Origin: Selenomonadaceae bacterium
GTDB lineage: Bacteria; Bacillota; Negativicutes; Selenomonadales; Selenomonadaceae
NCBI GenBank assembly: GCA_017427545.1
Contig: JAFRSO010000001.1
Location: 1-64,000, forward strand
DNA: 64,000 bases
Direction of reading: 5' to 3'
The stretch's first letter is position 1, and every line of letters begins with the position of its first letter. Below the pieces are notes generated by a model. It saw only the letters and a program-made list of their open reading frames with translations. It did not search any database and was not told the DNA's origin. The translations under genes were made by a program, and so were the position numbers. Positions 1-10,614 of the stretch are shown here, piece by piece.

Positions 1-3000
1 TGACCTTGTGGAGCATTTGCCGAACCATAACTTCAATATGCTTGTCGTTAATTTCAACGCCCTGGGATTTGTAGACTTTTTGGACTTCCTTGACGAGATA
101 GCGGTAGGTTTCTTTGAGGCCGCAAATGCGGAGGATGTCGTGGGGATTTTTTGCGCCGTCTGTTATGTTGTCGCCGGCTTTAATCGTGTCGCCGTCTTTG
201 ACTTTGGGTTGAATGCCGTAGGGGATGATGTATTCGCGGGGGTTTTGATTGGCGGTATCGTTAGGGGTGATTGTGACTTGGACGAGGTCGTTTTTTTCTT
301 CGCGGCCCAAAGAGACCGTGCCGTCGATTTCGGCGATAATTGCGCTCAACTTGGGTTTTCGGGCCTCGAACAACTCCTCGACGCGGGGAAGGCCTTGGGT
401 GATATCGCCGCCGGCCACTCCGCCCGTATGAAAAGTTCTCATCGTTAGTTGCGTACCGGGTTCACCTATTGACTGCGCGGCAATGATTCCTACTGCCTCG
501 CCGACTTCCACTTCTGATTGATTTGCCAAATCGACGCCGTAACATTTTTTGCACACGCCTTGAGGAGCCTTGCACGTCAAAACTGAGCGGATTAACACTT
601 TTTCTCGCACGGCGCAGATTTTTTCAGCCAAAGAAGAATCAATCGTCGTATTAATGGGGGCTATCAAATCTCCCGAAGGGGAATAAATATCTTCGGCCAA
701 AACGCGTCCCAAAATGCGATCAAAAAGCGGTTCAATAATGCCTTCGGAGCGGGAATCTTCGCGGATAGCCTCAACCTCAATGCCGCGGATATTGCCCAAG
801 CGGATATGCAATTCGGTAACTTCCTCGGAGTCCAAAAGGGCGTCCAAGATTTCTTCCGTTATTAGGGAATTAGGTGGATAGGTTATTGGGTTATTAGGTT
901 GCAAGGTAATCGGCTTAGCTAAAATTTTGCTTGCGTGCTGATGAATAAAGGCATGACGCAATTTTTCGCGCTCTTTAGGGTCGGGGGTGCCAAGCTGAAT
1001 TGTCTCGGTTGCAAGGATATGTTTGGCAGCAAGCGGCCGGGTTAAACTGGAGCCTCGCAAGACAATTTCTCGAACTCCACTTTCGCCGACTTTAATCAAG
1101 GTATCCTCGTCCAAAACTGTATCGGCCGGCACTTTACCAACGCCTTGAGCCAAAACGCGGCCTTGCAAAGCCTCGGACAAAATTTCCAGGGCGTCGAAGG
1201 TGTCTTCAGCCAAAAGTGCGCGTTCCAAAGCCAAATTGACAACCAAAACGTCACAATCGTCTTGGCGGACGATGACATCTTGAGCCACATCAACAAGCCG
1301 GCGCGTCAAATAGCCGCTGTCGGCAGTGCGAAGGGCGGTATCGGCCAGACCTTTGCGCGCACCGTGACTTGAAATAAAGTAATCGGAAACAGAGAGGCCC
1401 TCGCGGAAGTTTGCAGTTATCGGCAGGTCGATAATCTTGCCGGAAGGGTCAGCCATAAGGCCGCGCATACCTGCCAACTGGCGCATCTGCTGCTTATTAC
1501 CGCGCGCGCCGCTATCACTCATCATGTATATCGGATTGAACTCGTCCATATTTTCCATCATAGCGTCAGCTACTTGCTCTGTTGCACTATTCCAAAGCTC
1601 CACGACCTTGTTATAGCGTTCCGTCGAAGTCAACTTGCCTCGTGCAAAATACATTTCGACGCGTTTAACTTTTTCGGCAGTGGCGGCCAGGATTTCTTTT
1701 TTCTTCGGCGGCACAATAACATCAGATATGGCAACAGTCATGCCGGCGGTGCAAGCGAAATGATAGCCCAAAGATTTAACGGCGTCGATAACTTCAGCGG
1801 TACGTGTCGCCCCGAACTTATTAAAGCAGTTGGCGACAAGCTTGCCCAATTCCTTCTTGTTCATAACCGTGCCCAAAATCCAGGTTCCCTGCTTGTGATA
1901 CGAGCGCAATTCAAGCGGCAATTTCTCGTTGAAGATCATGCGCCCCACGGAAGTTTTCACCATGATAAATTCTTCTTCCAAGTCCAGCTGTTCCACGACA
2001 AAATCCGGCAAGCGGTCGATTGGAATGCGAACAAAGATTTCGGCCTGCAAAGCCACATCTTTATTTTCATAAGCCAGCAAGGCCTCTTCAAAGCCGGTGA
2101 AAAATTTACCTTCGCCGGCAGCACCGGAGCGTAATTTCGTAAGATAATACGTCCCCAAAACCATGTCTTGAGTCGGAACGATGATAGGCTTGCCGTCTTT
2201 GGGGGCCAAAATGTGATTGGCAGCCAACATCAGTACGCGAGCCTCGGCTTGAGCTTCACTTGATAGCGGCAGATGGATTGCCATTTGATCGCCGTCGAAG
2301 TCAGCATTATACGCAGTACAGGCCAGAGGGTGTAACTTCAAGGCGCGCCCTTCAGTCAAGACCGGCTCAAAGGCTTGAATTCCTAAGCGATGCAATGTCG
2401 GTGCGCGATTCAAAAGCACGGGGTGTTCCTTGATGACTTCCTCCAAAACGCCCCATACCTCGTCAGTGGCGCGGTCAACTTTTTTCTTCGCAGCCTTGAT
2501 TGTCAGCCCCGCGTCAGCCGATAATTTTTTCATGACAAAAGGCTTAAAAAGTTCCAAAGCCATTTCTTTAGGCAGGCCGCATTGATGAAGTTTGAGTTCG
2601 GGCCCGACTACGATAACAGAGCGTCCCGAATAATCGACGCGTTTACCCAAAAGATTTTGACGGAAACGTCCTTGCTTACCTTTAAGCATATCGGACAGTG
2701 ATTTGAGTGCGCGATTGCCGGGCCCTGTAACAGGACGGCCTCTGCGACCATTATCAATAAGAGCGTCAACGGCCTCCTGCAACATGCGCTTTTCGTTGCG
2801 CACAATGATATCGGGAGCCTTGAGTTTGAGCAGGCGATTTAAGCGGTTATTGCGGTTTATCACGCGCCGATATAAATCGTTCAAATCGCTTGTTGCGAAC
2901 CTGCCGCCGTCAAGCTGAACCATCGGCCGCAATTCTGGCGGTATAACGGGTATAACTTTCATGATCATCCATTCCGGTTTATTTCCCGATTTGCGGAAGG

Positions 3001-3475
3001 CCTCAACAACTTCCAGCCTACGGATTGCCCTAATGCGCTTTTGCCCATTGGAAGAGTTCAACTCCTCTCGCAAATCATTAGCCATAGCTTCCAAGTCCAA
3101 GCCGCGCAGCAGTTCTTCAATCGCCTCCGCGCCCATGCCGACTTTAAAAGCTCCTTTTCCGAAAGAGTCCCGGTGAAAGCGATATTGCCCCTCGGTTAGA
3201 AGATCCTTTTGCTTTAAATCTGTGTCGCCGGGGTCGAGAACGATATAAGAGGCGAAGTACAGCACGCGCTCCAAGGCCCGCGGTGACATATCCAAAAGCA
3301 AGCCCATGCGCGAGGGGATGCCTTTGAAATACCAAATGTGACTGACTGGCGCGGCAAGTTCAATATGCCCCATGCGCTCACGGCGAACTTTAGCGCGAGT
3401 TACTTCTACGCCGCAGCGGTCGCAGATAGTGCCTTTGTAACGAACGCGCTTATATTTGCCGCAATGTTTAAGCAT
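1..3475 (-). CDS. rpoC: RNA polymerase beta-prime subunit, 3' fragment of an interrupted rpoC
   Basis: This is the catalytic beta-prime subunit of RNA polymerase, open in one frame from 3475 to the window edge (about 1158 codons, C-terminus outside). Visible landmarks are [20 protein letters not shown] (zinc ribbon), the catalytic [10 protein letters not shown] near 2280-2310 and [15 protein letters not shown] near the edge. The normal first ~60 residues are missing here. The frame starts MLKHCGKYK, where the family has a longer lead-in ending in a Cys-x-Cys-Gly-Lys-Tyr motif, so the first of the four zinc cysteines is lost. The ATG at 3475 overlaps the stop of the Rep gene (ATGCTTAA), so translation could be coupled. 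The missing start lies at 6154-6327, beyond an inserted element. Codons at about 865-925 encode an Asn/Pro-rich stretch resembling the local intergenic repeats. Identity is certain; whether this fragment makes working beta-prime is unknown. Confidence 0.95.
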   Translation of the reverse strand, partial: MLKHCGKYKRVRYKGTICDRCGVEVTRAKVRRERMGHIELAAPVSHIWYFKGIPSRMGLLLDMSPRALERVLYFASYIVLDPGDTDLKQKDLLTEGQYRFHRDSFGKGAFKVGMGAEAIEELLRGLDLEAMANDLREELNSSNGQKRIRAIRRLEVVEAFRKSGNKPEWMIMKVIPVIPPELRPMVQLDGGRFATSDLNDLYRRVINRNNRLNRLLKLKAPDIIVRNEKRMLQEAVDALIDNGRRGRPVTGPGNRALKSLSDMLKGKQGRFRQNLLGKRVDYSGRSVIVVGPELKLHQCGLPKEMALELFKPFVMKKLSADAGLTIKAAKKKVDRATDEVWGVLEEVIKEHPVLLNRAPTLHRLGIQAFEPVLTEGRALKLHPLACTAYNADFDGDQMAIHLPLSSEAQAEARVLMLAANHILAPKDGKPIIVPTQDMVLGTYYLTKLRSGAAGEGKFFTGFEEALLAYENKDVALQAEIFVRIPIDRLPDFVVEQLDLEEEFIMVKTSVGRMIFNEKLPLELRSYHKQGTWILGTVMNKKELGKLVANCFNKFGATRTAEVIDAVKSLGYHFACTAGMTVAISDVIVPPKKKEILAATAEKVKRVEMYFARGKLTSTERYNKVVELWNSATEQVADAMMENMDEFNPIYMMSDSGARGNKQQMRQLAGMRGLMADPSGKIIDLPITANFREGLSVSDYFISSHGARKGLADTALRTADSGYLTRRLVDVAQDVIVRQDDCDVLVVNLALERALLAEDTFDALEILSEALQGRVLAQGVGKVPADTVLDEDTLIKVGESGVREIVLRGSSLTRPLAAKHILATETIQLGTPDPKEREKLRHAFIHQHASKILAKPITLQPNNPITYPPNSLITEEILDALLDSEEVTELHIRLGNIRGIEVEAIREDSRSEGIIEPLFDRILGRVLAEDIYSPSGDLIAPINTTIDSSLAEKICAVREKVLIRSVLTCKAPQGVCKKCYGVDLANQSEVEVGEAVGIIAAQSIGEPGTQLTMRTFHTGGVAGGDITQGLPRVEELFEARKPKLSAIIAEIDGTVSLGREEKNDLVQVTITPNDTANQNPREYIIPYGIQPKVKDGDTIKAGDNITDGAKNPHDILRICGLKETYRYLVKEVQKVYKSQGVEINDKHIEVMVRQMLHKV

Positions 3476-4826
3476 AGCGATTTTCAAAGACCTGGTCTTC
3501 TATGAATTTTTCCAAATAATGAGTTTTGTTTTGTGTTATGTCGATATTATGTTCTAGTAAAAGCTGTTGTATTTGCTGTTTCCCGTCTGGTAAGTGTGCA
3601 TGAGCTAAAATTTCAGCTTGCAAGTAAGTTTCTCCGAAACGGTCATTAAAGGATATGTTGTACCATTGTTTTTCGTTGAACCAGACGACCACTCTCCACT
3701 TGGAGGTTTCCTTGGCCATAAATTTTTTTTTAAAAATCTCGATGTAGTCTTTCGTTTGTTTCCAACGATTGATAATTTCGGTTAAGCCGTCACGTTTAGA
3801 CCATTCAACTCTGCGATGTCTAAATGTAGCTTTTGCGTATTCATAGTAAAGGTCAAGCCATTGTTTTTGCTCTTGAGGAGTTTTAGCTTTTTGAGCCTCA
3901 ACTAGAATCATGTGAGGGGTATAATGTTCGGGGTTTGTTTTTTTGTAATTTAAACCGGTGAGTTCGTTATCTCCGCCCCAACCGCTAATGTAATATGATG
4001 AGGGCACGGGATAAATTTTACCTTCAGGAGTTTTTGATATGAATAATGAACGGTGTCTGCCTTTTGGAATTTTTCGCCAGTCAGCAAAAAAAATCTCGAT
4101 ACGTCGCTTATTTTCTTCTAACGTATCGGGAAATCGTTTATTGCGCATGCGAAGAGCGCAGAATTTAGCACAAGTCCACCAACGCTCCATAAGGCGTTCT
4201 TCAAAATCGGCAATTTTATTCCAATTTTTTTTAGGACACCAAATTAAAGCGTGGATATGAGGGTGCCAGCTGTTTTCACCCCAAGTAAATTCGTAAACTC
4301 TAACAATGTGTTTAATTCCTAATGATTGACGAAAGTCGCCGTAAGCGTCATTGCCAACGCGATATTCTCTACGTTCACCACTTTTGGCAGTGTAATAATA
4401 TTTATTTCTTGACTTGTGATTACCGGCGCGTGTAAATAAACGCCATGTATCTTGCAGAAGTTGGAAAGTTTCTTCGCAAGACATGTGCTTAGTATGCGGC
4501 AATGTTAAAGTCATCATGAGCGGTTGCTGATTGTACCATTTAGCGAGGGCGTCAATCGCGATTGCAATTCGTGCGCCTTTTTCCGCCATCATTTTTGCTG
4601 TACATTTGGGACAAGCCCATGCACTATTACATGTTGCTAATCCAAAAAATTTTGAGCGTTCGCCGTTTGTCAGGACAAAAACTGCAGGTTTTGAAGGTTG
4701 ATTTTTGATAATTTGAGAACCGCATAATTTTAAACTTCTGGTATTTGTATCGGTTGGGTGATATTTTTGCAGATATTTTTGCCACATTGTCAAAAGGCGG
4801 TTGTCTGAAACGTTGTCTATTTTCAT
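3468..4826 (-). CDS. HUH-family rolling-circle replication initiator (Rep)
   Basis: A 452-residue protein of the plasmid rolling-circle Rep type, which nicks one DNA strand and stays covalently attached through a tyrosine. Visible motifs in order are a zinc-ribbon-like [10 protein letters not shown], the motif MMTLTLPH, the metal-binding HUH motif in HPHIHALIW, and a later tyrosine-containing segment ([17 protein letters not shown]) that could hold the nicking tyrosine. The start at 4826 ([10 protein letters not shown]) is chosen because it follows the stop of the preceding small gene by four bases; a longer reading to 5027 would run through that gene. Its own ribosome site is weak, suggesting coupling. 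Its stop lies inside the ATG context of the rpoC 3' fragment. It is last in a five-gene array within the inserted element and could drive replication, excision or transposition. Confidence 0.85.
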   Translation of the reverse strand: MKIDNVSDNRLLTMWQKYLQKYHPTDTNTRSLKLCGSQIIKNQPSKPAVFVLTNGERSKFFGLATCNSAWACPKCTAKMMAEKGARIAIAIDALAKWYNQQPLMMTLTLPHTKHMSCEETFQLLQDTWRLFTRAGNHKSRNKYYYTAKSGERREYRVGNDAYGDFRQSLGIKHIVRVYEFTWGENSWHPHIHALIWCPKKNWNKIADFEERLMERWWTCAKFCALRMRNKRFPDTLEENKRRIEIFFADWRKIPKGRHRSLFISKTPEGKIYPVPSSYYISGWGGDNELTGLNYKKTNPEHYTPHMILVEAQKAKTPQEQKQWLDLYYEYAKATFRHRRVEWSKRDGLTEIINRWKQTKDYIEIFKKKFMAKETSKWRVVVWFNEKQWYNISFNDRFGETYLQAEILAHAHLPDGKQQIQQLLLEHNIDITQNKTHYLEKFIEDQVFENRYA

Positions 4827-4830
4827 GATG

Positions 4831-5067
4831 TTAATCCGTATCCAAATAGATTGTAGTGCCTTCAACGTATTTAGCTTCTTTAAAGCGTGTGAAAGAGGCA
4901 CCGTATTTATCGCCAATAAGAACGGGCGCAGCATATGTTGCGAGATTTTCAATTTGTGACCATGTAATATTTTGTTTCGGATTATCGAGCGTAATAGTAC
5001 GGTCGTCTTCATCAGAAAAGCCCGCAAGCAATTTAAGTTGACGAGTAGTCTTAGTGATGTCAGCCAT
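4831..5067 (-). CDS. Small element protein, possibly DUF2922-like
   Basis: A 78-residue protein (MADITKTTRQLKLLAGFSDE...) with a strong ribosome site (AAGGGGGG) just upstream. The pattern of a short beta-rich start followed by an acidic DNxK segment and a helix vaguely recalls the small Firmicute DUF2922 family, but I cannot confirm that by eye. It sits 14 bases after the preceding small gene and four bases before Rep, so it is probably co-transcribed with Rep. No signal peptide or membrane segment is seen. Function unknown. Confidence 0.65.
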   Translation of the reverse strand: MADITKTTRQLKLLAGFSDEDDRTITLDNPKQNITWSQIENLATYAAPVLIGDKYGASFTRFKEAKYVEGTTIYLDTD

Positions 5068-5081
5068 TGATTATCCCCCCT

Positions 5082-5573
5082 TTAAGCGGTAACAGTGAAA
5101 GTAACGGAAGCGGCTTTGTAATTATTAGTTTCGGGAGTGTGAAGAGTGAGTGTACAAGGCTTAACCGCGATGTCGGACACGCCTTTTTTAAGCCACAAGT
5201 TAGGTACGTTGTTGAAAGTGACGACGCCGGCAAGGATATTGGTTTCGGGAATGCTGAAGGTAACGAAGAAGTCTTTGAGTTCAGCGTCGCCGGAATAAGA
5301 GATTTCAACACCGGAACCGCTATTGATTGAGCTGGCCGGCAAGGTAGTGGGGTCAAGAGTGAGCGTCGGCGTAGCTTTACCGCTTTCGGTGTCAACGTTG
5401 ATTTTTTCAATTCTGTTAGTTGCGTTATAGGTTTGATTTGTGAGCAGAATAAGATTTTGAGCAAAAGATTTAATTTGCTGGGAAGTAGCCTCAGGGTTGA
5501 TGTCGGTAAGCGATTTTTGCTTTTTGTTTCCGAGAGTGTCGGTAGATTCAATCTGAATAGAAACTTTAGACAT
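5082..5573 (-). CDS. Element protein of unknown function, 163 residues
   Basis: Starts MSKVSIQIESTDTLGNKKQK with a good ribosome site (GAGGTG, eight bases before the ATG) that overlaps the stop of the gene before it. The first ~70 residues (INPEATSQQIKSFAQNLILL and following) resemble the layout of the small Firmicute DUF1659 proteins. The last ~90 residues are Thr/Ser/Val rich and probably beta-structured (TPTLTLDPTTLPASS..., ending AASVTFTVTA), as in tail or surface proteins. It has no signal peptide. It lies in the middle of the element's gene array. The domain suggestions are tentative. Confidence 0.65.
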   Translation of the reverse strand: MSKVSIQIESTDTLGNKKQKSLTDINPEATSQQIKSFAQNLILLTNQTYNATNRIEKINVDTESGKATPTLTLDPTTLPASSINSGSGVEISYSGDAELKDFFVTFSIPETNILAGVVTFNNVPNLWLKKGVSDIAVKPCTLTLHTPETNNYKAASVTFTVTA

Positions 5574-5584
5574 TTATAATCACC

Positions 5585-5857
5585 TCACGCCGTAATAGGA
5601 ATTTCGATAACAGTTTTAATTTCAACGTCAGTAATTTTTTTGAGGGTGCCGATGTTGAGAGTGCTGTCATAATCATCAGAGACGAAAATACTAGCGAGTT
5701 CATCAGCAGTACCACTAGTGAGGGACGCATTAATGGTGTTGACTTTCGTACGGACAGTGTTAGGAGTTGCAACTTCGTCGAGTACGTTATCCAGTGTGAT
5801 GAGACGGGTTTTGTCAGTGGAGTTGTAGTTAAGTTTGAAAGAGACGGTTTTACTCAT
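5585..5857 (-). CDS. Small element protein, possibly DUF2922-like
   Basis: A 90-residue protein beginning MSKTVSFKLNYNSTDKTRL. I chose the ATG at 5857 because GAGGTG lies seven bases upstream and because it forms an ATGAGTAA overlap with the previous gene's stop, a coupling arrangement also seen at the Rep/rpoC boundary. The sequence alternates short beta-type stretches with an acidic middle (ADELASIFVSDDYDS). It resembles the 78-residue gene nearer Rep in overall layout. No membrane segment. Function unknown; cargo or regulatory protein of the element. Confidence 0.6.
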   Translation of the reverse strand: MSKTVSFKLNYNSTDKTRLITLDNVLDEVATPNTVRTKVNTINASLTSGTADELASIFVSDDYDSTLNIGTLKKITDVEIKTVIEIPITA

Positions 5858-6074
5858 TATCATACACCTCATTTCCGAGAGAATAGGACATTTTCGTGTT
5901 AGCGACGATAGTCTTACCGCCAATATCAAGGATTTGATTGACGAGAGCGGCGGCTTGTTCGGGAGTTTTTTGAATTACGTTACCGCTGATACCTGCGATA
6001 GACATTGTATCTGAGGAACCTTGAAGTTGTCCTTTAAGAGTTCCAGCGGCTTTCATTTTCCATTCCCATGCCAT
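5850..6074 (-). CDS. Small element protein, first gene of the array
   Basis: A 74-residue protein (MAWEWKMKAAGTLKGQ...) preceded by a near-perfect ribosome site (AAAGGAGGT). It ends within the start of the next gene (ATGAGTAA overlap). The C-terminal part (TPEQAAALVNQILDIGGKTI, then TKMSYSLGNEV) has a helix-then-strand pattern like small DUF1659-type proteins, which is only a weak resemblance. It is the first gene behind the element's likely promoter at 6104-6133. Confidence 0.6.
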   Translation of the reverse strand: MAWEWKMKAAGTLKGQLQGSSDTMSIAGISGNVIQKTPEQAAALVNQILDIGGKTIVANTKMSYSLGNEVYDNE

Positions 6075-6103
6075 AAAAATTACCTCCTTTAATGGTTACC
6101 TAC

Positions 6104-6133
6104 AATGTAACATAAAACCATAAAGATTATCAA
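6104..6133 (-). promoter_or_regulatory. Likely sigma-A promoter of the inserted element
   Basis: On the minus strand, TTGATA and TACATT are separated by 18 bases, 30 bases upstream of the first element gene. It would let the element, and the rpoC fragment behind it, be transcribed independently of rpoB. Confidence 0.45.
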
Positions 6134-6153
6134 CAATAGGATGTTTATTTTTG

Positions 6154-6342
<189 letters not shown>

Positions 6343-6354
6343 TTAGTTCCTAGT

Positions 6355-9300
6355 TCAAAGATCAAAATCGTCGTTAACTGAATCGAGATCGGAGAGTTTG
6401 GAAAGTTGGTCGTCAAGATCATTAACAGGTTCGGAAGGAGCTTTAAGATCGTGGTCACCGAAAGAGCCGACATCAACGCCAAAATCTTGAGCAGTTTTAC
6501 GAATAGAGTTATCGTCATCGTCGTCGTCGTCGGAGATGAAAATTTCGTTGGAGTCTTTGGAAAGAACGCGAATATCAAGGCCGATAGATTGTAATTCCTT
6601 GATGAGAACTTTGAAGGATTCGGGAACGCCGGGTTCGGGAATGTTTTGGCCTTTGACGATAGCTTCATAAGCCTTGACGCGACCGACGACATCATCAGAT
6701 TTAACGGTGAGAATTTCTTGCAAGGTAAAGGAAGCGCCGTAAGCTTCGAGAGCCCAAACCTCCATCTCGCCGAAACGTTGACCGCCGAATTGAGCCTTGC
6801 CGCCGAGAGGTTGTTGAGTGACGAGGGAATAAGGGCCGGTGGAACGAGCGTGAATTTTGTCGTCAACGAGATGATGAAGTTTAAGCATGTAAACGCAACC
6901 GACAGTAACGCGATTGTCGAAAGGTTGGCCGGTGCGCCCGTCGAAGAGAATAGATTTACCGTCAGGGTCGAGGCCGGCAAGTGCAATGGTCTGTGCAATA
7001 TCAGAATCGCGAGCGCCATCGAAAACGGGAGTGGCGATATTGAGACCGGCTTGAGCAGGCCTTGGAAGTCCGAAATGGTCGACATCGAAGCCGAAAGATT
7101 TAAGGTCGTTTCTGATATTGGGATCGCGATTAAGGATACGAAGGCCGATAGTGCGGACGGCCATGCCGAGATGAGTTTCAAGAACTTGGCCGATATTCAT
7201 GCGAGAGGGCACGCCCAGAGGGTTGAGTACGATATCAACGGGAGTACCGTCAGGCAGGAAGGGCATATCTTCTTGACGGCGGATATCGGAGACGACGCCT
7301 TTGTTACCGTGCCGACCGGACATTTTATCGCCGACGGAGATTTTGCGTTTTTGAGCAATGTAAACGCGTACTTGACGATTGACGCCGGGGGCCATTTCGT
7401 CGTTATTGTCGCGAGTGAAAACATTGACGGCAACGATTTTACCGGCTTCGCCGTGAGGGACGCGCAGGCTGGTATCACGAACTTCGCGAGCCTTTTCGCC
7501 GAAGATAGCGCGAAGGAGTCGTTCTTCAGCAGTGAGTTCGGTTTCACCTTTAGGAGTGACTTTGCCGACGAGAATATCACCGGTACGAACGTCGGCGCCG
7601 ATAGAAATAATGCCGTCGGAATCAAGGTGAGTGAGAGCATCTTCGGATACGTTGGGGATATCGCGAGTAATTTCTTCGGGTCCAAGTTTAGTGTCGCGGG
7701 CGTCGCATTGATATTCCTCAATGTGAATGGAAGTATAGATATCGCGTTTGATTAAATTTTCAGAGAGCAGGATAGCGTCTTCGTAATTATACCCTTCCCA
7801 AGGCATATAAGCAACAATGATGTTATAACCGAGAGCGAGTTCACCTTGAGAAGTGGCGGGGCCGTCAGCAATGGGTTGATTGGCGTCGACGTGTTCACCT
7901 TCGGAGACGATAGGAATTTGATTAATGCAAGTGCCCTGGTTGGAGCGGACAAATTTTTGTAGTTTGTAAATGTCGAAGTGATCGCGGGTGGAGTTAACAA
8001 ATTGGTCGTCGACTTTGATTTTGATGGAGCAAGCGTCGACTTCGTGGACAATGCCGGGGCGTTTAGCGAGAATCATGACGCCTGAATCGCAAGCGGCTTT
8101 AAATTCCATGCCGGTGCCGATGAGAGGAGCCTGAGTTTTGAGGAGTGGTACGGCTTGACGTTGCATATTGGCGCCCATGAGAGCGCGGTTAGCGTCGTCA
8201 TTTTCGAGGAAAGGAATCATAGCGGTGGCGATAGAGACGACCTGCTTAGGAGAAACGTCCATGTAGTCGACGGTATCGCGGTGGACTTTGGTAGTTTCCT
8301 CATTGACGCGAGCAGTGACGCGCTCATTGAGGAACCAGTCGTTATCGTCCAGAGGTTCGTTGGCCTGCGCGATGACCAAAGTTTCTTCCTCATCAGCAGT
8401 CATGTAACGGACGTCTTTGGTTACTTTGTGATTAAGTTTGTCGACGCGGCGATAAGGAGTTTCGATGAAACCATACTGATTGACGCGACCGTAGTTAGAA
8501 AGTGAACCGATGAGACCAATGTTAGGACCTTCGGGCGTCTCAATAGGACACATTCTGCCATAGTGCGAGTTATGAACATCGCGAACCTCAAAGCCGGCGC
8601 GTTCACGAGACAAACCCCCCGGTCCCAGCGCCGACAGCCTCCTTTTGTGCGTTAACTCGGATAGCGGATTATGCTGGTCCATAAATTGTGATAATTGTGA
8701 GCTACCAAAAAATTCTTTAATGGCGGCGACGACAGGTCGAATGTTGATGAGGTTTTGAGGAGTGACGATTTCGGGATCAGTGGTAGTCATGCGTTCACGG
8801 ACGACGCGTTCCATGCGGCTCATACCGATACGGAATTGATTTTGGAGCAATTCGCCGACTGAACGGACGCGACGATTGCCCAGATGGTCAATATCATCAT
8901 GAACACCGGTGCCGGACATAAGCGCGAAGATATAATCAATCGAAGAAATAATATCGGCAATGCATAGCGTGCGGTTTTCGTGAATATCGAGAGTAGGTGA
9001 GCAAAGCATTGTATACGCGCCGAAATCGGTTTTAATGCGAATGGGAATGGGCGAGTAAAAGCCGCGGCGCAGTTCGTCAGGTTGAAGGCCGAAAGCTTTT
9101 TCCTCATCAATGGGCGGGATTTGGTCAATCATCTTTTGAGTAATCGGGGTATCGGCGGGCAGGAGAATTTCGCCACTTTCGAGGTCGAATAAATCTTCCG
9201 CGAGAACTTTACCGAGTACGCGATTTTTCCAGCCGAGTTTCTTAGTAATTTTAAACCTTCCGACGGTGGCAAGGTCGTAACGTCTGGGATCAAAAAATTG

Positions 9301-10344
9301 CGAGTGGAGCAAAGAGGCGGCATTATCGGCACTGGGCGGTTCACCGGGACGCAATCTGTTATAAATCCCGATAAGAGCCTTATCCTTATTATCTTCGCCA
9401 TTTTTCTTGTCGACATCAAGCATATCGACGAGAGCTTTATAACCCGCCAGAAGTGGATTTTTCTCATCAAGGGCGGCGAGTTTATCGAGCAGATATTTGA
9501 GGTTGGAGAGGTTGTCATATTTGGAATCGATTTGGAAGTAAGCGTCCAAAAGTGCGTCGAAAGTATTTTCATCATGATGACCGCTGCGACGCAGATAGCC
9601 GACAGTCAGTGAGTTGCGAGCGTCAGCACCGGCGTCATTATCGGAGGAAAGGAAAGTGCTAAGTTGTTCGGAGGTAAGCGGCTCATGAATTTTAGAGGCG
9701 ACGAAAAATTTCACGTCGAACAGTTCCAAAATTTGATCGTTGGTTTCAAAGTCGAGGGCGCGCAGGAAATAAGACAGTGGCATTTTTCTGGTACGGTCGA
9801 TACGCACAGAAATAGAGCCGGCCGAATCGGTTTCGAGCTCAATCCACGCGCCGCGATTGGGAATGACGGTTGCATTGAAGATATTTTTGCCCGCCATGTC
9901 GATAGTCTTGTCATAGTAAGAACCGGGGCTTCTGACCAGCTGTGAAACGATGACGCGTTCAGCACCGTTGATGATGAAAGTTCCTTGATTGGTCATGGTC
10001 GGGAAGTCACCGAGGAAAATTTCCTGGTCTTTGACTTCACCTTTAGCCTTGTTGAGCAATTTGACTCTGACGCGAACGGGTGCGGCATAAGTACCGTCAC
10101 GCCGTTTGCATTCTTCGAGGGAATATTTACAATCCCCGAAATAGAAATTTTCGAAGTACAATTCGAGGTTACCGGAGAAGTCAGAAATCGGCGAAATGTC
10201 CTTGAAAATCTCCTTCAAGCCCTCACTTTTGAACCATTCGTAGGAGTTGCGCTGAAGGTCAAGCAAATGGGGCATCTCCATGATTTCCTTAATCCTCGCG
10301 TATGAATATCGAGTTCTCTTTCCGACTTTGACAGGGGTAAACAT
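6355..10344 (-). CDS. rpoB: RNA polymerase beta subunit
   Basis: Beta subunit of RNA polymerase, 1329 residues, starting [20 protein letters not shown] behind GAGGAGTGA. Recognisable landmarks include the rifampicin-region sequence [20 protein letters not shown], the [18 protein letters not shown] block, [13 protein letters not shown] and the conserved end block [18 protein letters not shown]. The C-terminus is an acidic tail with a run of seven Asp around residue 1276 and a further ~50 mostly polar residues. The gene is preceded by its own promoter and a divergent DAHP synthase gene, so it is not directly downstream of rplJ/rplL as in many Firmicutes. It appears intact and ends 27 bases before the rpoC start. 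Confidence 0.98.
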   Translation of the reverse strand: MFTPVKVGKRTRYSYARIKEIMEMPHLLDLQRNSYEWFKSEGLKEIFKDISPISDFSGNLELYFENFYFGDCKYSLEECKRRDGTYAAPVRVRVKLLNKAKGEVKDQEIFLGDFPTMTNQGTFIINGAERVIVSQLVRSPGSYYDKTIDMAGKNIFNATVIPNRGAWIELETDSAGSISVRIDRTRKMPLSYFLRALDFETNDQILELFDVKFFVASKIHEPLTSEQLSTFLSSDNDAGADARNSLTVGYLRRSGHHDENTFDALLDAYFQIDSKYDNLSNLKYLLDKLAALDEKNPLLAGYKALVDMLDVDKKNGEDNKDKALIGIYNRLRPGEPPSADNAASLLHSQFFDPRRYDLATVGRFKITKKLGWKNRVLGKVLAEDLFDLESGEILLPADTPITQKMIDQIPPIDEEKAFGLQPDELRRGFYSPIPIRIKTDFGAYTMLCSPTLDIHENRTLCIADIISSIDYIFALMSGTGVHDDIDHLGNRRVRSVGELLQNQFRIGMSRMERVVRERMTTTDPEIVTPQNLINIRPVVAAIKEFFGSSQLSQFMDQHNPLSELTHKRRLSALGPGGLSRERAGFEVRDVHNSHYGRMCPIETPEGPNIGLIGSLSNYGRVNQYGFIETPYRRVDKLNHKVTKDVRYMTADEEETLVIAQANEPLDDNDWFLNERVTARVNEETTKVHRDTVDYMDVSPKQVVSIATAMIPFLENDDANRALMGANMQRQAVPLLKTQAPLIGTGMEFKAACDSGVMILAKRPGIVHEVDACSIKIKVDDQFVNSTRDHFDIYKLQKFVRSNQGTCINQIPIVSEGEHVDANQPIADGPATSQGELALGYNIIVAYMPWEGYNYEDAILLSENLIKRDIYTSIHIEEYQCDARDTKLGPEEITRDIPNVSEDALTHLDSDGIISIGADVRTGDILVGKVTPKGETELTAEERLLRAIFGEKAREVRDTSLRVPHGEAGKIVAVNVFTRDNNDEMAPGVNRQVRVYIAQKRKISVGDKMSGRHGNKGVVSDIRRQEDMPFLPDGTPVDIVLNPLGVPSRMNIGQVLETHLGMAVRTIGLRILNRDPNIRNDLKSFGFDVDHFGLPRPAQAGLNIATPVFDGARDSDIAQTIALAGLDPDGKSILFDGRTGQPFDNRVTVGCVYMLKLHHLVDDKIHARSTGPYSLVTQQPLGGKAQFGGQRFGEMEVWALEAYGASFTLQEILTVKSDDVVGRVKAYEAIVKGQNIPEPGVPESFKVLIKELQSIGLDIRVLSKDSNEIFISDDDDDDDNSIRKTAQDFGVDVGSFGDHDLKAPSEPVNDLDDQLSKLSDLDSVNDDFDL

Positions 10345-10398
10345 CTATCGTCACTCCTCGTGATTTTAAATCCGTCTATTATCAATCAGTAACTGCAA

Positions 10399-10427
10399 AT
10401 TTTACATGAAAAAATTTTTGGTGTCAA
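10399..10427 (-). promoter_or_regulatory. Sigma-A promoter of rpoB
   Basis: TTGACA and TAAAAT with exact 17-base spacing on the minus strand, about 55 bases upstream of the rpoB start. This is a near-consensus promoter and the best candidate for rpoB transcription. Confidence 0.75.
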
Positions 10428-10432
10428 TACAA

Positions 10433-10595
10433 GGAACTAGGAACTAGTTTCTACTAATTTCTACTAGTTCCCAGTTCCTAATTACTAGTTCCTATTTACA
10501 TTCCCCCGCCGATTTTGTATCATATGCAAACACTAGGAACTAGGAACTAGTTTCTACTAATTACTACTGGTTTCCAGTTACTAATTACTAGTTCC
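10433..10595. repeat. Two copies of a ~61-base CTAGTTCC-type repeat
   Basis: Two near-identical direct copies, 10433-10493 and about 10535-10595, each reading GGAACTAGGAACTAG, then TTTCTACTAATT, and ending CTAATTACTAGTTCCT. Each copy is itself partly palindromic (GGAACTAG against CTAGTTCC). They fill the intergenic region between the divergent rpoB and DAHP synthase genes. They belong to the heptamer-type repeats found elsewhere in the window. Confidence 0.85.
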
Positions 10596-10614
10596 TAACG
10601 AAGGAGTGAAATTT

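Noticed and set aside
6646..7755. Long plus-strand open frame (369 codons)
   Set aside because: It is antisense to rpoB, which is unambiguous on the minus strand; no ribosome site or recognisable product.
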